The translations under genes and the position numbers were made by a program. From Candidatus Gastranaerophilales bacterium (GTDB lineage Bacteria; Cyanobacteriota; Vampirovibrionia; Gastranaerophilales; Gastranaerophilaceae), in the NCBI GenBank assembly GCA_944325545.1, contig CALVAM010000004.1:1-64000 (forward strand): a stretch of 64,000 nt of DNA. Reading direction: 5' to 3'. The notes beneath the pieces are model-generated. The model was not told where the DNA came from. It made no database searches and was given only the letters and a program-made list of their open reading frames with translations. How positions within the stretch are numbered: the stretch's first letter is position 1; each line of letters starts with the position of its first letter. Below, one piece after another: positions 33,699-42,858 of the stretch.

Positions 33699-34535
33699 TT
33701 ATAATAGTTCTTTCAAGTAATTAGGTAGTGCAAATCGAGCATTATGATATTCTTTATTATAAATTTTACAAGACTTTGTAATTTCTTGTCCTCTTCTCTC
33801 ATCCCAATAAGAAAGAGGCTTCACTGTTTCAGAACAAAACGCCCACGCCCAATAACCGCCTGGATATGTTGGGATATTTGAAGTGAATGTTGAACAAATT
33901 GGAAAAACTTTCTTTAAAAGAGTATACATTTTTTTGATTTCTTCTTTATTTACAAAAGGTGATTCAGATTGAGCACATACTATACCACCTTCTTTTAAAG
34001 AATTTTTAACATTTGTATAAAATTCTTCCGTAAACAAACCTTCTCCAGGTCCCATTGGGTCTGTTGAATCTATTAATACAATATCAAACATATTTTTCTT
34101 ATCTTTAATATATTCAATAGCATCTTCTACCAAAATTTCACACTTTGGATTATCTAACTCACAAGAAATCGTAGGAAGATATTTTTTACAGGCATCAATT
34201 ACCATACCATCAATTTCGCATAATACAACTTTTTCAACCGTATCATGCTTTAAAACTTCTCTTACAGTACCGCCATCGCCACCACCTATTACAAGAACTG
34301 ATTTTGGATTTTTATGATGCATCATTGGAATATGTGCAATCATCTCATGATAATGATACTCATCTCCCTCTGTCGTCATCATCAAATCATCCAAAGTCAA
34401 AACTCTTCCTAAAGACGAATCCGACTCAAATATTTCAACTTTTTGAAAAGGAGATTGTTCAGAAAAAAGAATTTCCCTTTGCTTTATTGCAATCCCAAAC
34501 CCCGCAGGCGTAATCTCTTTATAAAATTGAGTCAT
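33699..34535 (-). CDS. speE: Spermidine synthase (polyamine aminopropyltransferase)
   Basis: Transfers aminopropyl from decarboxylated S-adenosylmethionine to putrescine. VLVIGGGDGGTVREV (SAM-type cofactor loop, ~78-92) and DSTDPMGPGEGLFTEEFY (~150-167, catalytic Asp and putrescine site) are intact. 278 residues is normal. Its ATG overlaps the HIT gene stop codon by one base (TAATG). No speD is visible in the window. Confidence 0.95.
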   Translation of the reverse strand: MTQFYKEITPAGFGIAIKQREILFSEQSPFQKVEIFESDSSLGRVLTLDDLMMTTEGDEYHYHEMIAHIPMMHHKNPKSVLVIGGGDGGTVREVLKHDTVEKVVLCEIDGMVIDACKKYLPTISCELDNPKCEILVEDAIEYIKDKKNMFDIVLIDSTDPMGPGEGLFTEEFYTNVKNSLKEGGIVCAQSESPFVNKEEIKKMYTLLKKVFPICSTFTSNIPTYPGGYWAWAFCSETVKPLSYWDERRGQEITKSCKIYNKEYHNARFALPNYLKELL

Positions 34536-34849
34536 TATTTAAGTCCTCCTGATAAAATATGTATATGTAAATGAAAAACTTCTTGTCCAGCTTCTTTTCC
34601 TGTATTAATAACAGTTCTATAAGATTTAATTCCTAATTTTTTTGTAACAGCCTTTACTGTCATCATTAGTTTACCTAATAACTGCTCATCATCCAACTCG
34701 TTTAAAGACTCCACGTGTAATCTAGGAACAACAAGCAAATGAATATCCGCCTTAGGATTTATATCTTTAAAAACTACTGCATAATCATTTTCATAAACAA
34801 ACTCTGTATTAAATTCACCATTAACAATTTTACAAAAGATACAATCCAT
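34535..34849 (-). CDS. HIT-family purine nucleoside phosphoramidase (HinT-like)
   Basis: Histidine-triad hydrolase of nucleoside phosphoramidates. The triad HLHIH covers His93, His95 and His97 at the end of a 104-residue chain, and an N-terminal CIFC motif (Cys3, Cys6) can bind zinc as in many bacterial members. GGAGG lies 7 nt before the ATG. First gene of the HIT-speE-(aldolase) run. Confidence 0.94.
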   Translation of the reverse strand: MDCIFCKIVNGEFNTEFVYENDYAVVFKDINPKADIHLLVVPRLHVESLNELDDEQLLGKLMMTVKAVTKKLGIKSYRTVINTGKEAGQEVFHLHIHILSGGLK

Positions 34850-34906
34850 TTCAGCACCTCCATTTTGATTTTTATAATAATCAAAAAAAAGCTCAAATGC
34901 AATTTT

Positions 34907-35460
34907 CTATTCTAACACTTGTTTTTGCAGCATTTTCTTTTTTCTCTTGCGTTCAGCTTTAACACTATCATGTAAAAAGAAAACAAAAGGCAAAATTATA
35001 ATTACCGCAACAGCAAAATATCTGAAAGTTTCTACATACCCCCATAAAGTTGCTTGTTGTCTTAAGATTCCGTGAATTTGAGATTGTGCCATATACGTTG
35101 CAGTAGGCAAATCAACCTGAGTTAGAAAAGAAGAAGTCATCATTTTTAATCGTTCTGCATACACAGAATTTGTTTCTGTCAAGGATTTTATCATCATCAT
35201 TTGATGCACTTGAGAAAATCTTGTGATCATTGTAGTTGCAACAGAGGTACCAATAGCAGCCCCTGTATTCTTTAGTAAATTTTGAACCCCTGCGACATTA
35301 GTTTGCTCCTCATTTGATAATGTAGCACAAGAAATATTTGACAATGGCACCATTGACATAATCATACCAAGACCAAATACAAAGTTTGGAAAAGCAATAT
35401 CAACTAGGGAAATCGATGTATTGATTTCGCCAAACATAAGCCCCGAAATAGCAAGAATTA
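34907..35460 (-). pseudogene. 3' remnant of an EmrB/QacA-type MFS drug exporter
   Basis: About 185 residues matching the C-terminal third of DHA2-family 14-TM exporters: LILAISGLMFG, then IAFPNFVFGLGMIMSMVP, the conserved LLKNTGAAIGTSVATT, a periplasmic loop and a last hydrophobic segment VIIILPFVFFLHD. The first ~300 residues are missing, and the reading frame meets a stop immediately upstream of 35460. An ATG inside (35437) could in principle start a 176-residue fragment, but no ribosome site is near and an intact fold is impossible. Confidence 0.85.
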
Positions 35461-35606
35461 GGATAAATAAATAGACAATCTAAAATAATAAATTCTTCCT
35501 GACTAATCGGGAATTTATTCATTTCAAAAAAACATCTGTTAGCCTCGTGCAAGACTCTGGACGTTAGTTCTAACTCATAAGGTAAAGTTTTAGTATAATG
35601 TTCCAA
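35451..35606 (-). pseudogene. 5' remnant of a MarR-family regulator
   Basis: A TTG start with GAGGG 7 nt upstream opens a frame whose first ~50 residues resemble the N-terminus of MarR-family repressors (helical dimerisation segment, then ISQEEFIILDCLFIYPN leading into the DNA-binding wing). At 35451-35462 the sequence switches to emrB DNA; the frame continues for about 16 unrelated residues to a stop at 35400. The DNA-binding helix is absent, so this cannot be a functional repressor. Confidence 0.75.
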
Positions 35607-35702
35607 GTTACGACCCTCAAAACAATTTTATTTTAACATATTAAATTTTGCAAATACTAAAATTAAATTATTTATTATTGTAACAATATTTTTATATTAA
35701 AT

Positions 35703-35730
35703 TTGTTTTCTTCTATTTTTGAAGTATGAT
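35703..35730 (+). promoter_or_regulatory. Putative promoter of the activase-related cluster
   Basis: TTGTTT (35703-35708), 16-nt spacer, TATGAT (35725-35730). The predicted start of transcription (~35737) falls on the ATG at 35736, arguing for the downstream ATG at 35790 as the true start of the first gene. Confidence 0.45.
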
Positions 35731-35789
35731 AAACCATGTTTAAGGTAAATCATACAGACGGCTTACCCAAGAGGAGTATTAAATTTAAA

Positions 35790-36881
35790 ATGAAGTTTTG
35801 CACCGAAAAGATAATTGGTATCCCAAGAGCTATTTCATATTATAACAATTACCCATTTTATTATGGATTTTTCAAAGGACTAGGATACGAAATTCTTTTA
35901 TCAGATAAAACAACGTCAAAATTGATTAATACAGGTTCGCAATATGTCGTCTCAGACACGTGTCTACCTATAAAAGTTTTTGTTGGTCACGTAGTTAATT
36001 TATTAGAAAAAGGTTGTGATACAATTTTTGTACCTTCTTTACAGTCAACGGCTTATAAAGTAAATAACTGTACAAAAATCCGAGGATTGCCTGAAATTAT
36101 TAGAAACATTATAAATCAACCTTTCAGAATGATTGAACCGACTTTGGACAAAACAAATAATCTTACCTTTAAAGATTTTTGTTTTGAAACAGCTCATCAA
36201 TTAAATATATTTGAAGAAGAAAAAATTAATTTAGCAATAAAATCCGGTTGGGAAATTTACAATAATTTTCAAAAAATGACATTAATAGGAATTCCATTTC
36301 ATGAGGCAGTTAAAAATGCAATAGAAGGCAAAATGTTATCAAAGCCAATCGAAATTGTAAAACCTCTATCTGTAATTATAATGGCACACGGTTATAATCT
36401 TTTTGATGAAAGAATTTCTCTAAATTTAATAAAAAAACTTGAAAAAATGGGAGTAAAAACCTATACAGGGCTAAATGTTTCAAAAGAAGATGCAATAAAA
36501 TCCATTGAGAAAATAGGTGAAATTCAATATTGGGCAAATGAGCTAGACCTAACAGGAGCAGCAGCTCATTATATGTTGAGCAATAAAGTTGATGGTATTG
36601 TTGCACTTTCAGCATTTGGTTGCGGACCGGATTCATTAATGGTAGATGAGATCCAATATCACGCATCTGAAAGAAACCTTCCTATGATACATTTAACAAT
36701 TGATGAGCATACTGGAGAAGCAGGCTTTGTAACTAGAATCGAAGCTTTTGTAGATATGCTTATTAGAAGAAAACGTAAAATAGCAAAAGAAAACAACATT
36801 AAAATATTATCTTCCACAAAAAGAAAAAAAATTGTTAATGCCGAACAAAAAGCTGAAGATAAAACACTTTCACTGATATAA
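35790..36881 (+). CDS. Acyl-CoA dehydratase activase-related protein (DUF2229-like), copy 1
   Basis: A 363-residue protein of the family related to HgdC/YjiL activators of 2-hydroxyacyl-CoA dehydratases, but without an ATPase (ASKHA) domain. It starts MKFCTEKIIGIPRAISYY and has conserved cysteines in VSDTCLPIKVFVGH, the AFGCGPDSL segment and the C-terminal DEHTGEAGFVTRIEAFVDML signature. Those cysteines suggest an Fe-S or radical-related role. ATG 35790 is preferred (GAGGAG 13 nt upstream, rather far). A PHP hydrolase, a second copy and a radical SAM gene follow on the same strand. Confidence 0.78.
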   Translation: MKFCTEKIIGIPRAISYYNNYPFYYGFFKGLGYEILLSDKTTSKLINTGSQYVVSDTCLPIKVFVGHVVNLLEKGCDTIFVPSLQSTAYKVNNCTKIRGLPEIIRNIINQPFRMIEPTLDKTNNLTFKDFCFETAHQLNIFEEEKINLAIKSGWEIYNNFQKMTLIGIPFHEAVKNAIEGKMLSKPIEIVKPLSVIIMAHGYNLFDERISLNLIKKLEKMGVKTYTGLNVSKEDAIKSIEKIGEIQYWANELDLTGAAAHYMLSNKVDGIVALSAFGCGPDSLMVDEIQYHASERNLPMIHLTIDEHTGEAGFVTRIEAFVDMLIRRKRKIAKENNIKILSSTKRKKIVNAEQKAEDKTLSLI

Positions 36882-36896
36882 AATAGGATAATTAAA

Positions 36897-37934
36897 TTGG
36901 GAAAAAACATTTTAAAAAATTATAACTACAAAGGAGCAATTCATATTCACTCTATAAACTCAGATGGAAGTGGAGATATCGACAATATTACTAAAGCCGC
37001 AAAAAAAGCCGGTCTTTCTTGGATAATAATAACAGATCACAACTATTTCGATTTAGAAGAAGGAATTTATAATGATATTTATGTAATAAAGGGTGAAGAA
37101 ATTTCTCCTCAAAAAGAAAATCACTACATTGCCCTTGATATAAATAATAGAATAGAACCTAATGATAATCCGCAAATTTATATAAATGAAGTAAGGGAAC
37201 AAAATGGAATAGGTTTTGCAGCCCATCCTGATGAATTCAAAAAAAGAAACAACAACTATCCTCCAATAAACTGGGATAAATCATTCATACCGGATGGTGT
37301 TGAAATTTGGAATTGGTTTTCTTGTTGGGGAGACAGATTGAACACAAAAAATATTTTCACTTTAGCTTTTTCTTACATTTTCAAACATTTATTAGTAAAA
37401 AAAGCTCCGCAAAAATCTTTAAATTGGTGGGACAGATTAAATTCGCAAAATCAAATAATTATTCCTGCAATAGGAGGAATTGATGCACACGCTTTAAAAG
37501 TAAAAAAATATTTTTTACCATTCACAATTTTTCCATATAAATCAATGTTTAAAACAATAAATAATGTAATTAATTTAAAAGAACCTCTATCAAATAATTT
37601 CGAAATTGCAAAAAAACAAATTTTAAATGCAATAAAAAATGGTAATAACGTTATTGTAAATAATAAAGTATTAAATAAAATTCCAAATATTGAAATTATA
37701 AATAATCTACAAACTGCATACAGTGGAGAATATTTAAATTTAGATCAAGAAACATATTTAAAAGTAAACGTTAATAAAAAAGCTTTAATCAAAATTATTT
37801 TGAATGGTCGAGAGCTTTACAAATGTGTCGCAAAAAAATGTAATTTATTATTAACAGAAATCGGCAAATATCGAGTTGAAATACTTATAAACAAAAAAGG
37901 ATATGCTTATTCTAATCCTATTTTAGTAATTTAG
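36897..37934 (+). CDS. PHP-domain metal-dependent phosphoesterase, 345 aa
   Basis: PHP superfamily hydrolase with the four metal motifs: HIHSINSDG (residues ~17-25), ITDHNYF (~46-52), AAHPDEF (~112-118) and GIDAHALK (~200-207). The C-terminal ~110 residues form a separate beta-rich domain. A TTG start with AGGATA 7 nt upstream is used; no ATG fits. Between the two activase-related genes, 15 and 9 nt away, it is almost certainly co-transcribed. Substrate unknown; relatives hydrolyse phosphodiesters or phosphomonoesters. Confidence 0.82.
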   Translation: MGKNILKNYNYKGAIHIHSINSDGSGDIDNITKAAKKAGLSWIIITDHNYFDLEEGIYNDIYVIKGEEISPQKENHYIALDINNRIEPNDNPQIYINEVREQNGIGFAAHPDEFKKRNNNYPPINWDKSFIPDGVEIWNWFSCWGDRLNTKNIFTLAFSYIFKHLLVKKAPQKSLNWWDRLNSQNQIIIPAIGGIDAHALKVKKYFLPFTIFPYKSMFKTINNVINLKEPLSNNFEIAKKQILNAIKNGNNVIVNNKVLNKIPNIEIINNLQTAYSGEYLNLDQETYLKVNVNKKALIKIILNGRELYKCVAKKCNLLLTEIGKYRVEILINKKGYAYSNPILVI

Positions 37935-37943
37935 CAGGAGTAA

Positions 37944-39125
37944 ATGTTGAACGAACTAAAACAAAGAGAAGAACAGAAAAACAGATTTTTCCAAAAAGAT
38001 AATACCATCGCAACAAAAGATAGAGTTGTAGCTTGGCCTAGGATGGGAAATATTGATCTTGCCTTAAATGCACTTGTAAGTTCTTTAGGCGTAAAAATAG
38101 TAGAAGCTCCTCCAAATACAAACGAAGCTTTAGAAATTGGGGTGAAAAACAGTATTGAAGGAATTTGTCTACCATACAAATTAAATTTAGCAAATTATAT
38201 AATGGCACTTGAAAAAGGTGCAAATACATTAATGATGTTCCAAGCTCCAGGCTCTTGCCGATTTGGAAACTATACCAAAATGGCTCAAAAAACTTTAAAA
38301 AAAATGGGCTATAAATTTGATATGGTTGTTTTCGACATGTATCAAAGCAAAATGAAGCAAACACTTCAAGCTTTTTGGCACGTAACAAGATGTACAAATC
38401 CTTTCAGATACTATAAAGGATTTAGCACAGGTTTTAATAAAGCATTTGCAATTGATACTGCTGAAAGATTATTATTTTATACACGTCCAAGAGAATTAAA
38501 CAAAGGTGAAGCTGAACGTTGTTATAGAAAATGGTACAAAAAAATTGCTGAAACAACATCTATATGGGGATGCAAGCAATTAAAAAAACAAATAATCAAA
38601 GACTTTAAAAAAATACCAATTGATAAGAATAAAATAGTCCCTAAAGTTTATTTATTAGGAGAATTTTTTGTGTTACTAGATCCTTACACAAATAAAGAAA
38701 TTGAGAAAACTTTAGGGGATTTAGGAATTGAAGTGGAACGTCAAATATTCTTTTCAGATTGGCTGGAGCATGTTTTACAACCATCATTTTTATACAAAAA
38801 AGAATCACATAGAGAACGATGTGTAAGATTTGCAGAACAATATATGAAAAGAGCTATCGGAGGAGAAACAATTGAAACAATCGGAGATACTGTATATGCA
38901 GCAAGAAATGGAGTTGATGGAGTTATTCATATAATGCCGTTTTCTTGCATGCCGGAGATTGTTTCTCAAAATATACTTACAAAAGTAAGCAGAGAGGAAG
39001 ATATTCCAGTAATGAGTTTAGTGTTAGACGAGCAAACCGGAAAAGCCGGATATCAAACTAGGATAGAAGCTTTTATAGATTTAGTTAAAAGAAAAAAGAT
39101 GAAGGAAAGATTAAACAATAAATAA
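37944..39125 (+). CDS. Acyl-CoA dehydratase activase-related protein (DUF2229-like), copy 2
   Basis: 393 residues, same family as the protein at 35790-36881 but only distantly similar. Conserved elements are EGICLPYKLNLANY, QAPGSCRFGNY, the PFSCMPEIVSQ segment and the C-terminal signature DEQTGKAGYQTRIEAFIDLV. Each cysteine-bearing motif has a counterpart in copy 1, which suggests the two form a heterodimer. AGGAG lies only 3 nt before the ATG; TTG at 37947 is an alternative. An N-terminal ~30-residue charged extension is particular to this copy. Confidence 0.78.
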   Translation: MLNELKQREEQKNRFFQKDNTIATKDRVVAWPRMGNIDLALNALVSSLGVKIVEAPPNTNEALEIGVKNSIEGICLPYKLNLANYIMALEKGANTLMMFQAPGSCRFGNYTKMAQKTLKKMGYKFDMVVFDMYQSKMKQTLQAFWHVTRCTNPFRYYKGFSTGFNKAFAIDTAERLLFYTRPRELNKGEAERCYRKWYKKIAETTSIWGCKQLKKQIIKDFKKIPIDKNKIVPKVYLLGEFFVLLDPYTNKEIEKTLGDLGIEVERQIFFSDWLEHVLQPSFLYKKESHRERCVRFAEQYMKRAIGGETIETIGDTVYAARNGVDGVIHIMPFSCMPEIVSQNILTKVSREEDIPVMSLVLDEQTGKAGYQTRIEAFIDLVKRKKMKERLNNK

Positions 39126-39142
39126 AAGAGAGGAACTATATA

Positions 39143-40201
39143 ATGTTAAAACAAGAATCAAGAAACAAAATGACATTAGAAAGAGTCAAGTATTATCGAC
39201 ATCTTTTTGGAGGTGCCCTAGAGTGTATTCAAAGCAGATTATCAAAAAATCCAAAACCATTGTGTTTTTCATTAATGGTTACAAGTGCTTGTAACTGTGA
39301 TTGCGATTTCTGTTTTTGGAAGTCCAAAAAAGGTCAGGATGATATGCCTAAAGAAGAAATTATAAGACTTCTTACAGAAGCAGGAGATATTGGATATATG
39401 GATAGTATCCTTTGGGGCGGAGAGCCTTTATTAAGACAAGATTTTGCGGAAATTTGTAAGGCCTCACATGATGCAGGACTTTATACAAAAATCGCAACAA
39501 ACGGATGGTTTTTAGAAACTAATCCTGATTTCGCTAAATATACCGATTTATCATTTATCTCACTTGATGCGATTGGTAAAGCTCACGATGACATTCGTCA
39601 TATGCCAGGTATTTGCGATAAAGTTATGAGCGGAATTGAATATCATAAGGTTCATTCACCTAAAATGAGAATATATATTTGTTGTACTGTATCAACTCAA
39701 ACAAGTTTTGAACAAATCAAAGAAGTTGCACAATACTGTAAAGATGCAGATATTCTTCTTTACTTTACTGTTAATAAAGCAGCCTCAAGACCTGAAGAAG
39801 CTCAAAATGTAGTCGAAACAGAACTTGAAAATGATCAATTAGCAGAAATGTTTATTAAGATTAAAGAATTAAAAAAACAAGGCTATCCTATTAGAAATTC
39901 ATATTATTTTATGGATTACATTATTAATAAAAAAACATACTATGAATGCCACTGGCCTAGAATAGCAACAGTAATTTACTCAAACGGAGATATGTTAAGA
40001 TGCTATGATAGAAAACCATTTATAAGTGTTAAAAACAGACCATTGAAAGATGTAATAAAAGATCCGTTATTTATTGAAACCGTAAATAAATGCAAAGATT
40101 GTAAATTAGCTTGTGTCGGCAATTATGCTCTTGATGCATCAGGCTTATGGAAACTTGAATGGCCTGCAATTAAGTCCCTAATGGAAATTGCTATAACTTA
40201 A
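39143..40201 (+). CDS. Radical SAM protein with C-terminal cysteine domain, 352 aa
   Basis: The radical SAM CX3CX2C motif is Cys50, Cys54 and Cys57 (SACNCDCDFC), with WGGEPLLR as the glycine motif. The C-terminal part has SPASM/Twitch-like cysteines (CHWPRIATVIYSNGDMLRCYD...CKDCKLACVGN) for extra Fe-S clusters. The overall pattern resembles HpnH and peptide/lipid-modifying enzymes, but no substrate can be named. GAGAGGA precedes the ATG. It ends the activase-PHP-activase-radical SAM set and lies 10 nt upstream of the polysaccharide exporter, so it may instead belong to the envelope locus. Confidence 0.85.
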   Translation: MLKQESRNKMTLERVKYYRHLFGGALECIQSRLSKNPKPLCFSLMVTSACNCDCDFCFWKSKKGQDDMPKEEIIRLLTEAGDIGYMDSILWGGEPLLRQDFAEICKASHDAGLYTKIATNGWFLETNPDFAKYTDLSFISLDAIGKAHDDIRHMPGICDKVMSGIEYHKVHSPKMRIYICCTVSTQTSFEQIKEVAQYCKDADILLYFTVNKAASRPEEAQNVVETELENDQLAEMFIKIKELKKQGYPIRNSYYFMDYIINKKTYYECHWPRIATVIYSNGDMLRCYDRKPFISVKNRPLKDVIKDPLFIETVNKCKDCKLACVGNYALDASGLWKLEWPAIKSLMEIAIT

Positions 40202-40211
40202 GGAGTAAAAA

Positions 40212-42794
40212 ATGAAAAAATATATTATATCGCTAATATTATTAATGTTTGCCATAACATCTATACCGGGGGAGGCAAGACATTTTGTTTCTCCTGCAGA
40301 AAAAGCTAAACTTGAAAAAACAAAACAACAGGAAGAAGCTTTTATGCAGGCTAAAAATATGCCTCAAAATAATCAATATACTATGCCTCCGCAATATACA
40401 CAGACTTCTTTGCCAAATGGTATAAATAATACAACATATCAAGAAAATTATTTAATGGAGACTCCTCTTTTAAAAACAAAAAAAACAACAGACGCTTTCA
40501 ATAACAAATATAACGCAGGAGAACGATTTTATGATGATCCGACAATAAGTCCGATTGAAGAAATGTTCAATGGCAAAAATATTGAAATTTCAGGAACTAT
40601 ATTAAGACAAATTGGCTATGATCTATTTGGAAATGCGTCACAATCAAATGCTACAACAGGAAAATTTGATAATAATTATAAATTAAATATTGGAGAAAAA
40701 GTTACTGCATATCTTCAAGGAGATTCTGTCGATGTTATGGCAATATCAGGAGCTACATTACTCAATCCAATGACCACAACCTCTGTTGATTCAAAAGGAA
40801 ACTTATTTATCCAAGGAATTGGAATGGTTCCAGCCGAAGGTAAAACAATAGGGGAAGTTGAAAATGCCATTAACAGATTAGCAAATTCAAAATACAAAAG
40901 TTTAAAAATACACCTTAATGTATCTTCAGGACAAGAGTTTGCAGTCTTTGTATTCGGTCAGGTAAATAGACCAGGAAAAGTTCTTGTCGGAAATAATTCT
41001 ACAGTATTTGATGCTTTAAATATGGCAGGAGGAGTAAAAAAATCAGGTTCTCTTAGAAACATTACATATTCTACAAATAATACTAAACCGAAAGATATCG
41101 ACTTATATAAAACTCTTTTCTTAGGTGAAGATGATGGAATTATATTAAGACCTAATGACAAAATTTTTGTTAATAAAATTGGCAACGTTGTTGCCATAAA
41201 AAATGGTGTAATTGAGCCGGGTATTTATGAAACAAAAGACAAAGAAAGTATTCAAAAACTTGTAAAATATGCAGGAGGTTTTTCTCCAACAGCACAAATA
41301 ACAGAAGTAACACTTATAGGTTTTGATAAAGCTGCCAAACAAAAAACAGCTCAAAATATAGCTTGGAACAAAGCAAAAAATATTGAATTAAATAATGGAG
41401 ATTCTCTTGAGTTTAGAGAATTGTATAATGAAGTAGAAAATATTGTTACAATTCAAGGAAATATTAAACATCCAGCGACTTATGCCTATACAAAAGGAAT
41501 GAGATTATCTGATATCTTAAAATCAGAAGATGAACTTTTAGAAGAAACCTTTTTAAATCAGGCTGTGATAAGAAGAGTCTCTGGAAAAGATAATATGGTG
41601 GAAACAATACCAGTCTTTTTAAAAGATTTCTTTGATGGACTTACAGATCCACTTCTTCAACCAAAAGATATTATAAGTATCTATAAAAACACAAATTCTG
41701 ATTTTGTTGATATTTATGGATGTATAAACCAACCAAAACATCTTGCATACATTGATGGGTTAACCTTAGATGATGTAATGACAGATATTCGTTTTATGGA
41801 AACAAATGTTAACAATGAGAATTCTGAAATTCAAAAAGTATCTTATAAAAAACAACCAAATGATGATGTTATGTTGACAGCCGCAACAACTAGTGATAAC
41901 AAATTAATCCCTGCTGAAAAAGTAGCTGTCGAAATTACAAATAAAGACGGAAACACTACACTATACTACTTATACGATATAATGATTAATTCTGATAGAA
42001 TAAAAGAAATTCCAATTCAAGCAAATGATAAAATATTTTTCCGTACATTAAGAGATAATGAAGCAATTAAATATGTTAAAATTTCAGGTTTTGTAGAACG
42101 TCCTGGAGTGTATACCAGTATAGAAGGTAAAAAACTAATTGATATGATAATGTTAGCAGGAGGTTTAACAGACAAAGCAGACCTTCGAGGCATTGTTTAT
42201 AAAAGATCAAACTTACAAGGTACGCAAGTTAATATTGCTAGAAAAAATAATGATAGAGATATCAGATTAATTGAAGGCCGAATGGCTGGAGCGTGGAAAG
42301 CTACAGAAGATGATCAGAAAACAAAAATGGATATGATTACTATGATGAAAAATGAAGAAAAAGACCTTATAAAGCGTTATACGGGTCAGATTGCTTTAAA
42401 CATCAAAAGTAATGATATTAGAAAAATTAGTGATATTGATAATATAGAAGTTCAAGATGGCGATGACATATACATCCCAAGATTAAATAATCAAGTTAGT
42501 GTTATGGGTGAAGTATATAATGAACAATCTTTTACTTATAGAAAAGGTAGTAATATAAGTTCATATATTAAAGAGGTCGGAGGTTATACCCCAAATGCTA
42601 ATAAATTTAGAATTTATAAAGTTGGTGTAAATGGCAGAGCAGAAAAAGTAGGACGCTTAGCTCACGTTGAACCTGGAGATATAATTGTCGTCCCTCGTAA
42701 AATAGCAGGCAATGATTGGATTACTCCTGTATGTGATACTCTTAGAAGTATTGTATCAGTTATGACTGCTGCATTTATCGTAACTAAAATCTAA
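40212..42794 (+). CDS. Polysaccharide export protein with multiple SLBB domains (Wza-like)
   Basis: Exported by a signal peptide (residues 1-22, ending GEA). A polysaccharide-export (PES) domain lies at ~150-240, followed by at least five SLBB-type domains, recognised by repeated GxVxxPGxY/...LxDxIxxAGG patterns (for example GQVNRPGKVLVG, GFVERPGVYTS and MLAGGL). It ends with a hydrophobic helix at 842-860. At 860 residues it is more than twice the size of E. coli Wza and closer to the large SLBB exporters of other phyla. Expected role: outer-membrane/periplasmic channel for the polysaccharide made by the genes downstream. AAGGAG 5 nt before the ATG. Confidence 0.9.
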   Translation: MKKYIISLILLMFAITSIPGEARHFVSPAEKAKLEKTKQQEEAFMQAKNMPQNNQYTMPPQYTQTSLPNGINNTTYQENYLMETPLLKTKKTTDAFNNKYNAGERFYDDPTISPIEEMFNGKNIEISGTILRQIGYDLFGNASQSNATTGKFDNNYKLNIGEKVTAYLQGDSVDVMAISGATLLNPMTTTSVDSKGNLFIQGIGMVPAEGKTIGEVENAINRLANSKYKSLKIHLNVSSGQEFAVFVFGQVNRPGKVLVGNNSTVFDALNMAGGVKKSGSLRNITYSTNNTKPKDIDLYKTLFLGEDDGIILRPNDKIFVNKIGNVVAIKNGVIEPGIYETKDKESIQKLVKYAGGFSPTAQITEVTLIGFDKAAKQKTAQNIAWNKAKNIELNNGDSLEFRELYNEVENIVTIQGNIKHPATYAYTKGMRLSDILKSEDELLEETFLNQAVIRRVSGKDNMVETIPVFLKDFFDGLTDPLLQPKDIISIYKNTNSDFVDIYGCINQPKHLAYIDGLTLDDVMTDIRFMETNVNNENSEIQKVSYKKQPNDDVMLTAATTSDNKLIPAEKVAVEITNKDGNTTLYYLYDIMINSDRIKEIPIQANDKIFFRTLRDNEAIKYVKISGFVERPGVYTSIEGKKLIDMIMLAGGLTDKADLRGIVYKRSNLQGTQVNIARKNNDRDIRLIEGRMAGAWKATEDDQKTKMDMITMMKNEEKDLIKRYTGQIALNIKSNDIRKISDIDNIEVQDGDDIYIPRLNNQVSVMGEVYNEQSFTYRKGSNISSYIKEVGGYTPNANKFRIYKVGVNGRAEKVGRLAHVEPGDIIVVPRKIAGNDWITPVCDTLRSIVSVMTAAFIVTKI

Positions 42795-42802
42795 TATAAA
42801 TA

Positions 42803-42836
42803 AATAAAGCGATATGTTTTAACATATCGCTTTATT
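42803..42836 (+). terminator. Rho-independent terminator after the exporter gene
   Basis: Perfect 16-bp stem (42803-42818/42821-42836) with a T-rich descending arm, 9 nt past the exporter stop codon; it separates the exporter from rmlB. Confidence 0.82.
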
Positions 42837-42858
42837 ATAAATAATAATAGGAGAAAAT

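Noticed and set aside
35400-35450. Functional MarR regulator extending to 35400
   Set aside because: The last ~16 residues of the frame are out-of-frame emrB sequence and the DNA-binding region is missing.
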